From NCBI GenBank assembly GCA_020160805.1, contig JAIUPO010000011.1:54865-118864 (forward strand): a stretch of DNA of 64,000 nt, written 5' to 3'. Shown in pieces: positions 1 to 10,057 of this stretch. Under the pieces are notes generated by a model. It searched no databases. It had not been told where the DNA came from and worked only from the letters and a program-made list of their open reading frames with translations. Both the position numbers and the translations under genes were made by a program. This DNA comes from Actinomycetota bacterium (GTDB lineage: Bacteria; Actinomycetota; Actinomycetes; Actinomycetales; Dermatophilaceae). Every line of letters begins with the position of its first letter. Positions within the stretch are counted from its first letter, which is position 1.

Positions 1-510
1 CGTCGCCTGAGGGGAGACCTCCACGCGCGAAACCGACGCATCCCACTCGCCCACCTCAAGGGTGCTGCCGACCGCTTGGTCGTAGACCCGGGCCTGGTCG
101 GCGCTGATGGCGATCTCGCCGGCACTGTTGGGGCAGGTGCCGCTTGTCATGCGGACGTGCTCGCACAAGCCGGCGCGCCACAGCAGACTGCCCTCAGGCT
201 CCGCGGCAAGCGGCAGCCTCCGCACCCCGACACTGATGCTGGGTATGCCGTCCGCCAGCGCCGGTTTCAGAGCCTCCGGCACCAGATCGCGCTGATGCTG
301 ATAGTCGGTCGTCACATGCATATTCGCGGTGCTGAAGGACAGGATGCGCACGCCCGCGTCGGCGGCCGGCGTGGCACGCACAGTGGTGGCAACAACCGCC
401 TGGTCGAGAGCACGGACATACAACGGCGCGAAAGCGCACGCGGCCGTGACGAGCGAGGCGAGGACGAGCACGACGAGGGCTTGCACCCAGCGATAGCGCA
501 GCGCTGACAT
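1..510 (-). CDS. FtsX-like ABC transporter permease (N-terminal part, runs off the window)
   Basis: Only the first 170 codons are inside the window, read from an ATG at 510; the gene continues past the left edge. A short basic start is followed by one hydrophobic segment (residues 9-33) and then an extracytoplasmic part. Around residues 131-150 it carries GEIAISADQARVYDQAVGS, the turn typical of the periplasmic domain of MacB/FtsX-type permeases. It is divergent from an ABC ATPase 68 bp away, so the two probably form one exporter or lipoprotein/peptide-handling complex. The substrate cannot be told. Codons 88-90 (GGC ATA CCC) contain the genome-wide GGTATGCC octamer. Confidence 0.75.
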   Translation of the reverse strand, partial: MSALRYRWVQALVVLVLASLVTAACAFAPLYVRALDQAVVATTVRATPAADAGVRILSFSTANMHVTTDYQHQRDLVPEALKPALADGIPSISVGVRRLPLAAEPEGSLLWRAGLCEHVRMTSGTCPNSAGEIAISADQARVYDQAVGSTLEVGEWDASVSRVEVSPQAT

Positions 511-566
511 CACCTATCCTCTCCGCTTGTCCCGCCAGTTCCCGCGACGCTATCGCGATGGATTGC

Positions 567-572
567 TAGCGT
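567..572 (+). promoter_or_regulatory. -10 box (TAGCGT) for a leaderless ABC ATPase mRNA
   Basis: TAGCGT fits the actinobacterial TANNNT -10 pattern and lies 6 nt before the GTG at 579, the spacing expected when transcription starts at the start codon. No Shine-Dalgarno sequence is visible, which agrees. No clear -35 is seen. Confidence 0.45.
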
Positions 573-578
573 GCGGGT

Positions 579-1259
579 GTGACGACCTCGACGCGCTCAG
601 AGGCGGCGGGCAATGGGGCCGTCGAGGTCCGTGACCTGTGCGTCCGGTTCGGCGGGCGGCGGGTCCTCGACCGGCTCGGATTCCGTGCGGCACCAGGGGA
701 ATTCGTCGCGATCACGGGCCCGTCAGGCGCTGGGAAGTCGACGCTGATCTGGGTGCTGGCCGGAGCGCTCGCACCGACCTCGGGTTCGGTGACCTATGGC
801 GGGGCGCCCATCGGGGACCGCGCGACGGCCGCGCGCGCCGGGATCGCCCTGATCGCGCAGGGCAATGCGCTCTCGACTCCGCTGACCGCGCTCGAGAATG
901 TCGTGGTGCCCCAACTCGCGGCCGGCGTCGCCGCCCGCGACGCCCGGTCCCGCGCTGACGAGGCTCTCGCCGCCGTCGGTCTCGCCTCGGCGCGAACCCA
1001 ACTGGTCGAGGAACTCTCCGGCGGCCAGCAACAGCGCGTAGCCGTCGCCCGCGCCCTCGCCGCCCAGCCACGCGTCCTGCTCGCCGACGAGCCGACCAGT
1101 GATTTGGACGCCGAAACCCGCGAGGCGATCACCGCCCTGCTGGCCGCGCACGCCCGAGCCGGCGGAGCGGTCATCATGGCCACGCACGACGCCTGGTGCG
1201 CCGAGCAGGCCGACCGCGAACTCCACCTCGACGCCGGGGCGCTCACAACCATCCGTTGA
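579..1259 (+). CDS. ABC transporter ATP-binding protein (MacB/LolD type)
   Basis: A 226-residue ATPase subunit that would energise a membrane exporter. Walker A is GPSGAGKST (about residue 50), the Q-loop region lies near ALIAQGNAL, the signature is LSGGQQQR and Walker B is VLLADEPTSDLD, with the switch histidine in MATHD. Length and motifs match the LolD/MacB family of ATPases that work with FtsX-like permeases. The divergent permease fragment at 1-510 is the likely partner. The GTG start is chosen because a -10 box lies 6 nt upstream and the N-terminus before VEVRDL is short. Confidence 0.85.
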   Translation: MTTSTRSEAAGNGAVEVRDLCVRFGGRRVLDRLGFRAAPGEFVAITGPSGAGKSTLIWVLAGALAPTSGSVTYGGAPIGDRATAARAGIALIAQGNALSTPLTALENVVVPQLAAGVAARDARSRADEALAAVGLASARTQLVEELSGGQQQRVAVARALAAQPRVLLADEPTSDLDAETREAITALLAAHARAGGAVIMATHDAWCAEQADRELHLDAGALTTIR

Positions 1260-1288
1260 CCGCCGCTGGTGCGCACGAGTCAGCTTGT

Positions 1289-1294
1289 TACGGT
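1289..1294 (+). promoter_or_regulatory. -10 box (TACGGT) for a leaderless transcript
   Basis: TACGGT lies 6 nt before the GTG at 1301. It supports that start over the longer open frame that overlaps the ABC gene. No -35 is evident. Confidence 0.4.
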
Positions 1295-1300
1295 GAGCAA

Positions 1301-2179
1301 GTGCCAGTGCTGCCGCGCGCCCTGTTCGCTGGGCTCATTGACGATGCCGCCGTCTTCCCGCCCGGGAATGCGCCACTCGACGCGGCCGTGGCGGCGCATC
1401 GTCGGATCCGGCGCAGCGCCAATAGCGACCTGATTGGTCCACTTCTGTTGCCGCCCAACGCAATTCCGGCAGCGCTCGATCTCGCCGGGCTCGCTGACCT
1501 CGCCGGCCCGGACGACGGCGAAGTGCGCGACGAGCAACCCCTGGACATCGCCATCGCGGCCCGCCCAGGCACGCCTCGCGAGGACACGGAGTATGCCGCC
1601 CAGCTCGCCGCCGCCGACTCGCGCGTCGTGCTGCGCGCGGTCGAGGTGGGGTGGGAGGACGGTTGGGAGCGCGCGGATCTCGCCGCCCCCGTGCTCGTCG
1701 TCGAGCTGCCCCGCGGCACCGAACAGCCCCTGCCACTAACCGATCTGGCGATCGCGCGGGCCGAGCGACCAGACACGCAGTGGCTCGCGAAGTTCCGCAC
1801 CGGTGCCACCGATTCGTGGGCCTGGCCCACCGAGAACGAGCTCGCCCGGACAATCCAGAACGCCCTCGCCATGGACGTGCCGTTGAAGCTGACCGGTGGC
1901 CTGCACCATGCCGTGCGCGGACGCCATCCCGGCGAAGAACATGGCGTTCTCAATGTGCTCGCCGCTTTCGCGGCCGCGCGCGCCGGCCGGTCGGTGCCCT
2001 TCCTCGCGTCGGTGCTCGCCGAGCGGGACCTGGCCGTCCTGGTCGCCGCGTTGACCGACCTGACCCCAGACCAGGTGAGCATGCTGCGGGCGGACTTCCC
2101 GTCATACGGCTGCTGCGACGTGCTCGAACCCCTGGCCGAACTGACCGCACTCGACCTCCTCACAAAGGATCCCGCATGA
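1301..2179 (+). CDS. conserved protein of unknown function paired with fumarylacetoacetase
   Basis: I do not recognise a named family. The 292-residue protein begins VPVLPRALFAGLIDDAAVFPPG and has a second notable stretch, GGLHHAVRG, near residue 200. No signal peptide or membrane segment is seen, so it is probably cytosolic. Its TGA overlaps the ATG of fahA (ATGA), so the two are translationally coupled, and a role alongside tyrosine/homogentisate breakdown is the reasonable inference. The start was set at 1301 because of the -10 box just upstream; a longer reading into the ABC gene is unlikely. Confidence 0.6.
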   Translation: MPVLPRALFAGLIDDAAVFPPGNAPLDAAVAAHRRIRRSANSDLIGPLLLPPNAIPAALDLAGLADLAGPDDGEVRDEQPLDIAIAARPGTPREDTEYAAQLAAADSRVVLRAVEVGWEDGWERADLAAPVLVVELPRGTEQPLPLTDLAIARAERPDTQWLAKFRTGATDSWAWPTENELARTIQNALAMDVPLKLTGGLHHAVRGRHPGEEHGVLNVLAAFAAARAGRSVPFLASVLAERDLAVLVAALTDLTPDQVSMLRADFPSYGCCDVLEPLAELTALDLLTKDPA

Positions 2180-3381
2180 GCTGGTGGCACGACCTGCCCG
2201 CCGACGAGCCCTTCGGCCTCGACAACCTGCCCTATGGCGTGGCCGACTTCGCGGACGGCCCGCGCGTCGTCGTCCGCGTCGCCAACCACGCGCTGGACCT
2301 TGCCCGGCTCGCCGAGCGGGCGGGTATGGAGTCCGGTCTGGTCTGGGAGTCGGCGAGTCTCAACGCTTTCCTCGACCAGGGCCCCGAAGCGTGGGCCGCT
2401 GCCCGCGCCTGGTTGCAGGACACGCTGCGCGGCACCGAGCGCGCCGATTGCGTTGCGCCGCATCTGCATCCGCTCGCTGGGGTCGCCATGAGGCTGCCGA
2501 TCGAGGTGGCCGACTATGTCGACTTCTATGCCAGCGAGCACCACGCGACCAATGTCGGCCGGATGTTCCGGCCCGACTCCGAGCCGCTGACGCCGAACTG
2601 GAAGCACCTGCCGATCGGCTATCACGGGCGTTCCGGGACGATCGTGGCGAGCGGCACCGAGATCGTGCGCCCGTCCGGTCAGCGCAAGCCTCCGGAGTCG
2701 ACCGCGCCAGTTTTCGGCCCGAGCGTCCGGCTGGATATCGAGGCCGAATTGGGCTTCGTGGTCGGCGGGGGCACGCGCCTCGGGCAGCCGGTCGCGATGG
2801 CTGACGCCTGGCAGCACATCTTCGGCGTCGTCATCCTCAACGACTGGTCGGCGCGCGACATCCAGGCCTGGGAGTATGTCCCGCTCGGGCCCTTCCTCGG
2901 CAAGTCCTTCGCCACCTCGATCGGCGCCTGGGTCACACCGATGGCCGCTCTCAGCGAGGCGAAAGTGCCTCTCCCGGGCCAGGATCCGGCCCCCCTGCGC
3001 TATCTTGCGGGCGAGGCGGCATACGGTTTGGACATCCACTATGAGGTGGACTGGAATGGCACGATCGTCTCCCGGCCGGAATATCGCGAGATGTATTGGT
3101 CGCCCGCGCAGATGATGGCTCATATGACGGTTAATGGGGCGACGCTGCGCAGCGGAGACATCTTCGGGTCGGGGACGATCAGCGGGCCGGCCAAGGAGAC
3201 CCGCGGGTGCTTCCTCGAGTTGACGTGGAGCGGTCAAGAGCCGGTGACCCTCGACGACGGGTCGACGCGCACCTTCCTTGAGGACGGCGACACGATCACC
3301 CTGCGTGCCAGCGCGCCCGGCCCGAATGGCACCGTTATCGGCCTGTCAGAGTGCGTCGGCATGATCACCCCGGCCCGGTAG
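2176..3381 (+). CDS. fahA: fumarylacetoacetase
   Basis: Last enzyme of tyrosine/homogentisate catabolism, hydrolysing fumarylacetoacetate to fumarate and acetoacetate. The 401-residue protein shows the two-domain FAH layout. Metal and catalytic residues known from the mouse enzyme can be placed: the Asp and His in DFYASEHHATNVGRMF, Glu-x-Glu in LDIEAELGF, the Asp and Lys in ILNDWSARDIQ and GPFLGKSF, and the late Glu in GTISGPAKETRG. The ATG at 2176 overlaps the upstream stop. hppD lies 5 kb away, but no homogentisate dioxygenase is in the window. Confidence 0.95.
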   Translation: MSWWHDLPADEPFGLDNLPYGVADFADGPRVVVRVANHALDLARLAERAGMESGLVWESASLNAFLDQGPEAWAAARAWLQDTLRGTERADCVAPHLHPLAGVAMRLPIEVADYVDFYASEHHATNVGRMFRPDSEPLTPNWKHLPIGYHGRSGTIVASGTEIVRPSGQRKPPESTAPVFGPSVRLDIEAELGFVVGGGTRLGQPVAMADAWQHIFGVVILNDWSARDIQAWEYVPLGPFLGKSFATSIGAWVTPMAALSEAKVPLPGQDPAPLRYLAGEAAYGLDIHYEVDWNGTIVSRPEYREMYWSPAQMMAHMTVNGATLRSGDIFGSGTISGPAKETRGCFLELTWSGQEPVTLDDGSTRTFLEDGDTITLRASAPGPNGTVIGLSECVGMITPAR

Positions 3382-3393
3382 CCGACCGGACGC

Positions 3394-4329
3394 TCAGGGC
3401 TGCGGCGGAGTCTTCGGTGCGCGCTTGGGCTGGCGACCCTGGACCACATTCGTGCCGCCGATCTTGTCGTGCAGCGCCTGACGCCGGCCATCGAAGGCCG
3501 GGAAGAGCAGGTCGACGACGCGCAGCAACATCGCGAGCAGGCTGAGCCCGGACGGCAGCGCGCCGAGGATGGCGATGGCGAGCGTCAAGGCATATCGGCG
3601 CAGCGCCACCTGGAGCGACAGCGGCCCGGCCTTGTCGCGCTCCCGCACGCTGATCCGCAGCGCCATCTTGCCGGGAGTCGCGCCGCGCCAGGTGTTGAAT
3701 CCGACGTTGTAGACCAGACCGACGAGGATCGTGATCGCGACATACGTCAGGAAGTCGCGACCGGTCAGATAGCTCGACAGCGAATTGAGCAGATCCTCGA
3801 AAACCTTCGGGTCGTCGCTGCTATTGCCGGCGGCGACCAAATCGTCGATCCACGGGCGCAGCGCCTTGAGCAGGAAGTAGCCGCCGAAGATGCTCGACAA
3901 CAGGCCCGTCAGCAGGATGTCGAGGATGTAGGCCCCGACGCGCTGCCAGTAGCCCGCGAGCGGCACGCCGTCCGGGGTGGCCGGGCCACTGGCATACCCC
4001 ATGCCGGGACCCCAGCCCGGCTGCTGCTGGCCGTAGGGCGCGGGCTGCTGACCCCATTGCTGCTGCATACCCCCGGCGGGCGGGGCACCCCAGTGCGTCT
4101 GCTGCGGCGGCGGCGCGGTCGACGGGCCGCGCCAGCCATAGGGATCCTCGCCGGCCGCGGCGGGCGGCACCTGCGCAGTGGGGCCGGCTGGTGGAGCGCT
4201 CGTCTCGGGCGGGGTCCAGCGGGTGGTTCGGGGTGCGGTATGCCGGGTCCAGACGACGCCATCGAAGTAGCGCAACTGGTCGGCGGCCTCGGGGTCGTCA
4301 TACCAGCCGGGCGTGCTCGGGGTCTCCAC
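3394..4329 (-). CDS. DUF2510-RDD family membrane protein
   Basis: Residues 7-35 form a DUF2510 motif (PGWYDDPEAADQLRYFDG...W), followed by a Pro/Gln/Gly-rich linker of about 90 residues and a C-terminal RDD domain starting at PLAGYWQRVGAYILD, with the arginine-aspartate pair in its first membrane helix and about three hydrophobic segments. RDD proteins are polytopic inner-membrane proteins of mostly unknown function. The gene starts with GTG at 4329, is convergent with fahA (12 bp apart) and divergent from gabT (70 bp). Confidence 0.8.
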   Translation of the reverse strand: METPSTPGWYDDPEAADQLRYFDGVVWTRHTAPRTTRWTPPETSAPPAGPTAQVPPAAAGEDPYGWRGPSTAPPPQQTHWGAPPAGGMQQQWGQQPAPYGQQQPGWGPGMGYASGPATPDGVPLAGYWQRVGAYILDILLTGLLSSIFGGYFLLKALRPWIDDLVAAGNSSDDPKVFEDLLNSLSSYLTGRDFLTYVAITILVGLVYNVGFNTWRGATPGKMALRISVRERDKAGPLSLQVALRRYALTLAIAILGALPSGLSLLAMLLRVVDLLFPAFDGRRQALHDKIGGTNVVQGRQPKRAPKTPPQP

Positions 4330-4399
4330 GGACCGATCCTTTCACGCCGGCCCGGGGAGCCCCATATCGGCGGGGACGACGCGGGCATACCATCGGCGC

Positions 4400-5731
4400 A
4401 TGATCGAGCAGCGTCGCGTCCTCAAGACCGCCATCCCTGGCCCGAAATCACAGGAGCTCCACCAGCGGAAGCTGGCGTCGGTCTCGACGGGCGTGAGCAC
4501 CGGCCTGCCGATCTATGTCGAGTCCGGACAGGACGGGATCTTGCGCGATGTCGATGGCAACCAGCTCATCGACTTCGGCTCCGGCATCGCCGTCACGAGC
4601 GTCGGCAATGGCAACCAGCGGATCATCGATGCGGTGCAGAAGCAGATCGCCGACTTCACCCACACCTGCTTCATGGTCACGCCGTATGAGGAGTACGTCG
4701 AGGTCTGCGAGGAGCTGAACAAGCGGACGCCCGGAAGCCACGAGAAGCGCACGGCGCTCTTCAACTCCGGGGCTGAGGCGGTCGAGAATGCGGTCAAGGT
4801 GGCCCGGCACTACACCGGCAAGGATGCGATCGTCGCCTTCGATCACGCCTACCACGGACGCACCAACCTGACGCTGGCGATGACGGCCAAGAACATGCCC
4901 TACAAGCACAAGTTCGGGCCCTTTGCCTCCGAGCTCTACCGCGTGCCGATGGCCTACCCCTACCGCTGGCCGGGCGGCGAAAAGCACTGCGAGGCAGAGG
5001 CTTTCAGCTATATCACCGACCAGATTCATGCCCAGATCGGCGAGGAGAACACCGCCGCCGTCATCATCGAGCCGATCCAGGGAGAGGGCGGTTTCATCGT
5101 CCCGCCGCCCGGCTTCCTGCCCGCGCTGGCGCAGTGGTGCCGCGACCACGACATCCTTTTCATCGCTGACGAAGTGCAGTCCGGCTTCTGTCGCAGCGGT
5201 GACTGGTTCGCCGTCGATCACGAGGAGGTCGTGCCCGACATCATCGTCACCGCCAAGGGCATTGCCGGCGGAATGCCGCTCTCCGGCATCACCGGTCGCG
5301 CCGACATAATGGACACCATCCACGGCGGCGGCCTCGGCGGTACCTATGGCGGCAACCCCGTCGCCTGCGCCGCGGCGCTCGCCTCGATCGAGACGATGGA
5401 AGCCGACGACCTGGCCGGGCGGGCACGCGAGATCGAGGCCATCCTCAAGGGCCGCCTCGGCGAGTTGTCGGAGAAGTATGAGCAGGTCGGGGAGGTCCGT
5501 GGCCGCGGCGCGATGATCGCGATGGAGTTGGTGGAGGATCGCGTGACGAAGGCGCCCGCCGCCGCTCTCACCGGCGCGATCAACAAGGCCTGCCACGAGC
5601 GCGGCCTGGTCACCTTGACCTGCGGCACCCTCGGCAATGTCTTCCGCTTCCTGCCGCCGCTGACGATTAGCGACGACTTGCTCAACGAGGGCATGGACAT
5701 CCTCGGCGAGGCCTTCGCCGCCTCGCTCTGA
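4400..5731 (+). CDS. gabT: 4-aminobutyrate aminotransferase
   Basis: PLP-dependent class III aminotransferase of 443 residues, converting 4-aminobutyrate and 2-oxoglutarate to succinate semialdehyde and glutamate. Landmarks: FNSGAEAVENAVKVAR (cofactor phosphate site), AYHGRTNLT, the Asp in FIADEVQSGFCR, and the Schiff-base lysine in VTAKGIAGGMPL. The ATG at 4400 gives the family-normal N-terminus. A strong terminator follows at 5752. No succinate-semialdehyde dehydrogenase is adjacent, so the exact physiological substrate (GABA or another omega-amino acid) is inferred. Confidence 0.92.
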   Translation: MIEQRRVLKTAIPGPKSQELHQRKLASVSTGVSTGLPIYVESGQDGILRDVDGNQLIDFGSGIAVTSVGNGNQRIIDAVQKQIADFTHTCFMVTPYEEYVEVCEELNKRTPGSHEKRTALFNSGAEAVENAVKVARHYTGKDAIVAFDHAYHGRTNLTLAMTAKNMPYKHKFGPFASELYRVPMAYPYRWPGGEKHCEAEAFSYITDQIHAQIGEENTAAVIIEPIQGEGGFIVPPPGFLPALAQWCRDHDILFIADEVQSGFCRSGDWFAVDHEEVVPDIIVTAKGIAGGMPLSGITGRADIMDTIHGGGLGGTYGGNPVACAAALASIETMEADDLAGRAREIEAILKGRLGELSEKYEQVGEVRGRGAMIAMELVEDRVTKAPAAALTGAINKACHERGLVTLTCGTLGNVFRFLPPLTISDDLLNEGMDILGEAFAASL

Positions 5732-5751
5732 GTCGCGTGAATAAGGTCTGT

Positions 5752-5779
5752 GCTTTGGCACCGTATGTGGTGCCAAAGC
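5752..5779 (+). terminator. hairpin terminator after gabT
   Basis: An 11-bp perfect inverted repeat (GCTTTGGCACC / GGTGCCAAAGC) with a 6-nt loop, 20 bp after the gabT stop. There is no long T run, as is common for actinobacterial terminators. Confidence 0.75.
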
Positions 5780-5798
5780 TCAGGCCTACCCGTGGGTC

Positions 5799-6827
5799 AT
5801 GAGCGCAGCGGTGCAGGGACTCGCGCTGGCGCGCACCTACTTCGTTGAGTTGGTCTCCCCCGTGCTCCGGCAGGAGTTCCCGAATCTTGGGTATGCCGCG
5901 GCTCGCCTCGGCACCGGATCGGACGTCCTCGGACTGGACGACGAGATGTCGCGCGATCACGACTGGGGGCTGCGCCTGCAGTTGTTCGTCGGCGAGCGCG
6001 ACGTTGACCGAGTCAGCGTTACGTTGGACCAGCAACTCCCCCAACGATTTCGGGGCTTCCCGATCCGGTTCGGGATGTCGGGCGACCCGACCGAGCGGGT
6101 GCGGATCGACGTGTCCACGCTCGACCGGTTCGCGCAGGAGGACCTGGGCTTCGACCCGCGCCGCGACCCGTCACCATACGACTGGCTGAGCCTCACCGGT
6201 CAGGCGGCTCTCGAAGTGACCGCCGGTGAGGTCTTCCGCGACGACGCCGGCGACCTAACGGCCTTACGCGAGGCGCTGGTGTGGTGGCCCGATGACCTCT
6301 GGCGCTATCTCGTGGCCTGCGACTGGCAACGCCTCGACCAGGAACTTCCGCTGATGCAGCGGGCCGGCGACCGCGGCGACGATCTCGGCTCGCGGGTGAT
6401 CGCCGGGCGCCTTGTCGACGTGGCGATGCATCTCGGGTTCCTGCTGTGTCGCCAGTGGGCGCCCTATTCCAAGTGGCGCGGCACACTCTTCACTCGGTTG
6501 CCGCTCGACCCCGCAATCGGGACAGCACTGGGCCAGGCGCTCCGAGCCGACGATTGGCACGCCCGAGGGGCCCACCTCGCGAGCGCCCTAGAAGCACTGG
6601 CCACCCAACAGCGACGAATCGGCTTGCCCTCGGCCACGCCTGTCGCCGTCCCGTTCTGGGACCGGCCATACCTCCATGTCGATCCACACCTCGTGCCCGA
6701 ACTCCCGGACAGCATTGACGACCCGCTAGTGCGCGACCTCCCGCCCGGGCTCGGCAGCATCGAGCAGCGAACCGACAACGTCGATGTGTTGATGCACCCG
6801 GCCCGCCGCCGTGCCGCCCTGGGCTGA
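5799..6827 (+). CDS. DUF4037 nucleotidyltransferase-fold protein
   Basis: A 342-residue soluble protein of the DUF4037 family. The N-terminal part has the family pattern GSDVLGLDDEMSRDHDWG, an NTase-like GS...D-x-D arrangement, and the C-terminal half is helical with the run VGALFQ-like WAPYSKW region near residue 220. The biochemical activity of the family is unknown; relation to antibiotic or small-molecule nucleotidyl transfer is only inferred from the fold. It is followed 100 bp later by another nucleotidyltransferase-type gene. Confidence 0.75.
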   Translation: MSAAVQGLALARTYFVELVSPVLRQEFPNLGYAAARLGTGSDVLGLDDEMSRDHDWGLRLQLFVGERDVDRVSVTLDQQLPQRFRGFPIRFGMSGDPTERVRIDVSTLDRFAQEDLGFDPRRDPSPYDWLSLTGQAALEVTAGEVFRDDAGDLTALREALVWWPDDLWRYLVACDWQRLDQELPLMQRAGDRGDDLGSRVIAGRLVDVAMHLGFLLCRQWAPYSKWRGTLFTRLPLDPAIGTALGQALRADDWHARGAHLASALEALATQQRRIGLPSATPVAVPFWDRPYLHVDPHLVPELPDSIDDPLVRDLPPGLGSIEQRTDNVDVLMHPARRRAALG

Positions 6828-6926
6828 GAATCCCGCGGCGCTAGAGTGGCCAGGTCGCGACCTCGGCGGGAGAAGACCCGCGCGGGCTGACACGTCGACC
6901 TCCTTCATCAGAGAAAGGACGGCGTT

Positions 6927-7700
6927 ATGCGCGAAGACTTGCACCGCCTAGACCGACTCGCCACCGCAGTCAGCGGCGATCCGAGTGTCATCGCGATCTT
7001 GGGCCTCGGCTCGGCCGGCCAAGAGACGCACCGCTTTGACGATCACTCCGATATCGACTTCTTCGTCGTCGTCACGGACGCGGACGCCAAGCGTCGCTAC
7101 CTCGACGACATCGCCTGGCTTGGCGGCTTCGGCGGCGAAGTGATCTACGAGTTCGTCAATGACCCGAACGGCCGCAAAGCGCTCTTCGCCGACGGCCTCT
7201 TCCTGGAGTACGCCATCTTCACGCCGGCGGAGCTCCAGGCCCTCCCGCTGAGCGGCGTCCGCGTTGTCTGGAGCAGACCGGACTTCCACTACGACGAGAT
7301 CGATCCTCCCGCCAGAGGCGCGCTCGATACCGTCGAGTTCCATCTCAACGAGGCCCTGACCAATCTATTCGTGGGACTTCATCGACAGCTGCGCGGCGAA
7401 CGCCTGACGGCCATGCGCTTCATCCAGGTGTATGCCGTCGACCGGGTCCTCGCGCTCCAGCGCCTTGACCCAGGCACGACCTGGGCCGATCCAGACCCCT
7501 TCGAAGCCATCCGTCGGGTGGAGAGCGCGCGCGGCGGCGACCAACCGGACTACTCCAGCATGGCCCCGGGATACGGCAACAATGTCGACGGCGCTCGCGC
7601 AATCCTTGCCTGGCTGTCCACGAACTACCCGACAGACCCGCACATCGTCAGCGCCATCGAGGACCTATTGGCGACCGCAGCCTCGGCGTCGACAGCATGA
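6927..7700 (+). CDS. nucleotidyltransferase-domain protein
   Basis: A 257-residue soluble protein with the minimal nucleotidyltransferase motif near its N-terminus: a Gly-Ser step (GLGSAGQETHRFDDHS) followed by D-I-D in HSDIDFFVVV. The remainder is helical with a HEPN-like look, as in kanamycin-type and toxin-antitoxin NTases. The start has an upstream AAAGGA 10 nt away. It overlaps the next gene by 4 nt (ATGA). Substrate unknown; it could act on a small molecule or on RNA ends. Confidence 0.7.
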   Translation: MREDLHRLDRLATAVSGDPSVIAILGLGSAGQETHRFDDHSDIDFFVVVTDADAKRRYLDDIAWLGGFGGEVIYEFVNDPNGRKALFADGLFLEYAIFTPAELQALPLSGVRVVWSRPDFHYDEIDPPARGALDTVEFHLNEALTNLFVGLHRQLRGERLTAMRFIQVYAVDRVLALQRLDPGTTWADPDPFEAIRRVESARGGDQPDYSSMAPGYGNNVDGARAILAWLSTNYPTDPHIVSAIEDLLATAASASTA

Positions 7701-8284
7701 CACCGCGTCGTTCGGTCTGGTTCCTCACCCACCCGCAGGTCGTCGTCGACCCCGACACTCCGGTTCCGCACTGGGGTCTTTCGGCGGTGGGTCGGCAGCG
7801 GGCCGCCGCCATCGCCGGCGCGCCCTTCCTCGACGCCGTGACAGCCGTGTGGAGTTCGACGGAGACCAAGGCGCGGGAGACAGCGGAGCTGGTGGCGGGC
7901 GGCATACCCCGGCTTGAGTTGGCGCAGTTGGGTGAGAACGACCGCAGTGCAACGGGATTCGTGCCACCTGAGGAGTTCGAGGAACTCGCGGATGCCTTCT
8001 TCGCCTACCCCGAACGAAGTGTCCGAGGCTGGGCGACGGCCGCCGACGAGCAGGCCCGGATTGTCGCGGCGCTCGAGTCGGTTCTCGCGGACCCTCGTTC
8101 CGGCGACGGCGATATCGTCATCGTCGCCCACGGCGGCGTCGGCACGCTGTTGCTGTGCCACCTCCTGGGCCAGGCCATCACGCGCGATCTCGACCAGCCA
8201 GGCCAAGGACACTTCTTCCGTTTCGACCGGGACACTCGCGCCCTCGCCCACGGCTGGCGGCCACTGGAGGACCTGCAGATATGA
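7697..8284 (+). CDS. histidine-phosphatase-like protein with an altered active-site motif
   Basis: A 195-residue protein of the phosphoglycerate-mutase/histidine-phosphatase fold. The second catalytic region is plain (IVIVAHGGVGTLLL, and WSSTETKARETAELV for the arginine/glutamate part). The first motif, normally RHG after a beta strand, reads WFLTHPQV: the histidine is kept but the preceding Arg and following Gly are not. It may be a divergent phosphatase or an inactive relative. It overlaps the upstream NTase gene and the downstream SDR remnant by 4 nt each, so all three were one operon. Confidence 0.7.
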   Translation: MTPRRSVWFLTHPQVVVDPDTPVPHWGLSAVGRQRAAAIAGAPFLDAVTAVWSSTETKARETAELVAGGIPRLELAQLGENDRSATGFVPPEEFEELADAFFAYPERSVRGWATAADEQARIVAALESVLADPRSGDGDIVIVAHGGVGTLLLCHLLGQAITRDLDQPGQGHFFRFDRDTRALAHGWRPLEDLQI

Positions 8285-8682
8285 GGACACCGCCACCATT
8301 CGACCTCAGCGGCCGAGCAGCCCTCGTCACGGGGGCCGGCTCCCCGACAGGCATTGGGTATGCCGCGGCGCGCCTCCTCGGCGACCTCGGCGCGTCTCTC
8401 ACTCTCGCCGCCACCACGGACCGGGTGCACGAGCGCGCCGCAGAACTGGGGGCGCGCGGCATACCGACGCTCGGGGTGGTCGGCGACCTCACGCGGGAGG
8501 AGGACGCGAGTTCCCTTGTTGCGCAGGCGTATGCCGCACACGGGCGCCTCGACATCCTGGTCGCCAACGCCGGCCTGGTGTCCGCGCTGGACGGTGACTA
8601 CCTCGCTGGCTCCATCGAGGTGACAGTGTGCAGAGCCCCGTATGCAGTCATGCTTGCGAAGGTGACTGTTACCGGCCGGTAG
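8281..8682 (+). pseudogene. truncated short-chain dehydrogenase/reductase
   Basis: The first ~110 residues are a normal SDR N-terminus: the TGxxxGxG cofactor loop appears as TGAGSPTGIGYAA and the strand motif NAG as VANAGLVSA. About residue 118, where the catalytic Ser and YxxxK should follow, homology stops and the frame ends after unrelated residues at 133, whereas SDRs are about 250 residues long. The enzyme would lack its catalytic half. The ATG overlaps the upstream stop (ATGA). A deletion or rearrangement junction near 8620 is inferred. Confidence 0.65.
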
Positions 8683-8727
8683 TGCTCGGCTAGCGCCGCC
8701 TTATTGCGCCTGCGGCAGAGCGCGACA

Positions 8728-9999
<1,272 letters not shown>

Positions 10000-10004
10000 T
10001 TACT

Positions 10005-10031
10005 CAATTTGTTCGGCCATGTGGCAAGTTG
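10005..10031. promoter_or_regulatory. candidate Lrp-type operator between hppD and its regulator
   Basis: Two near-palindromic heptamers, CAATTTG (10005-10011) and CAAGTTG (10025-10031), are 20 bp apart centre to centre, about two helical turns, in the divergent intergenic region. This spacing would suit an Lrp/AsnC octamer. TTGACC at 10029-10034 could be part of the regulator promoter, but no convincing -10 pairs with it. Confidence 0.35.
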
Positions 10032-10057
10032 ACCGATAAAGCTGTCACTATCAACGC

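Noticed and set aside
1288..3237. Minus-strand open frame of 649 codons
   Set aside because: It is antisense to fahA and its partner gene, which have clear motifs; typical high-GC shadow frame.
4448..5776. Minus-strand open frame of 442 codons
   Set aside because: Antisense shadow of gabT, with no domain features.
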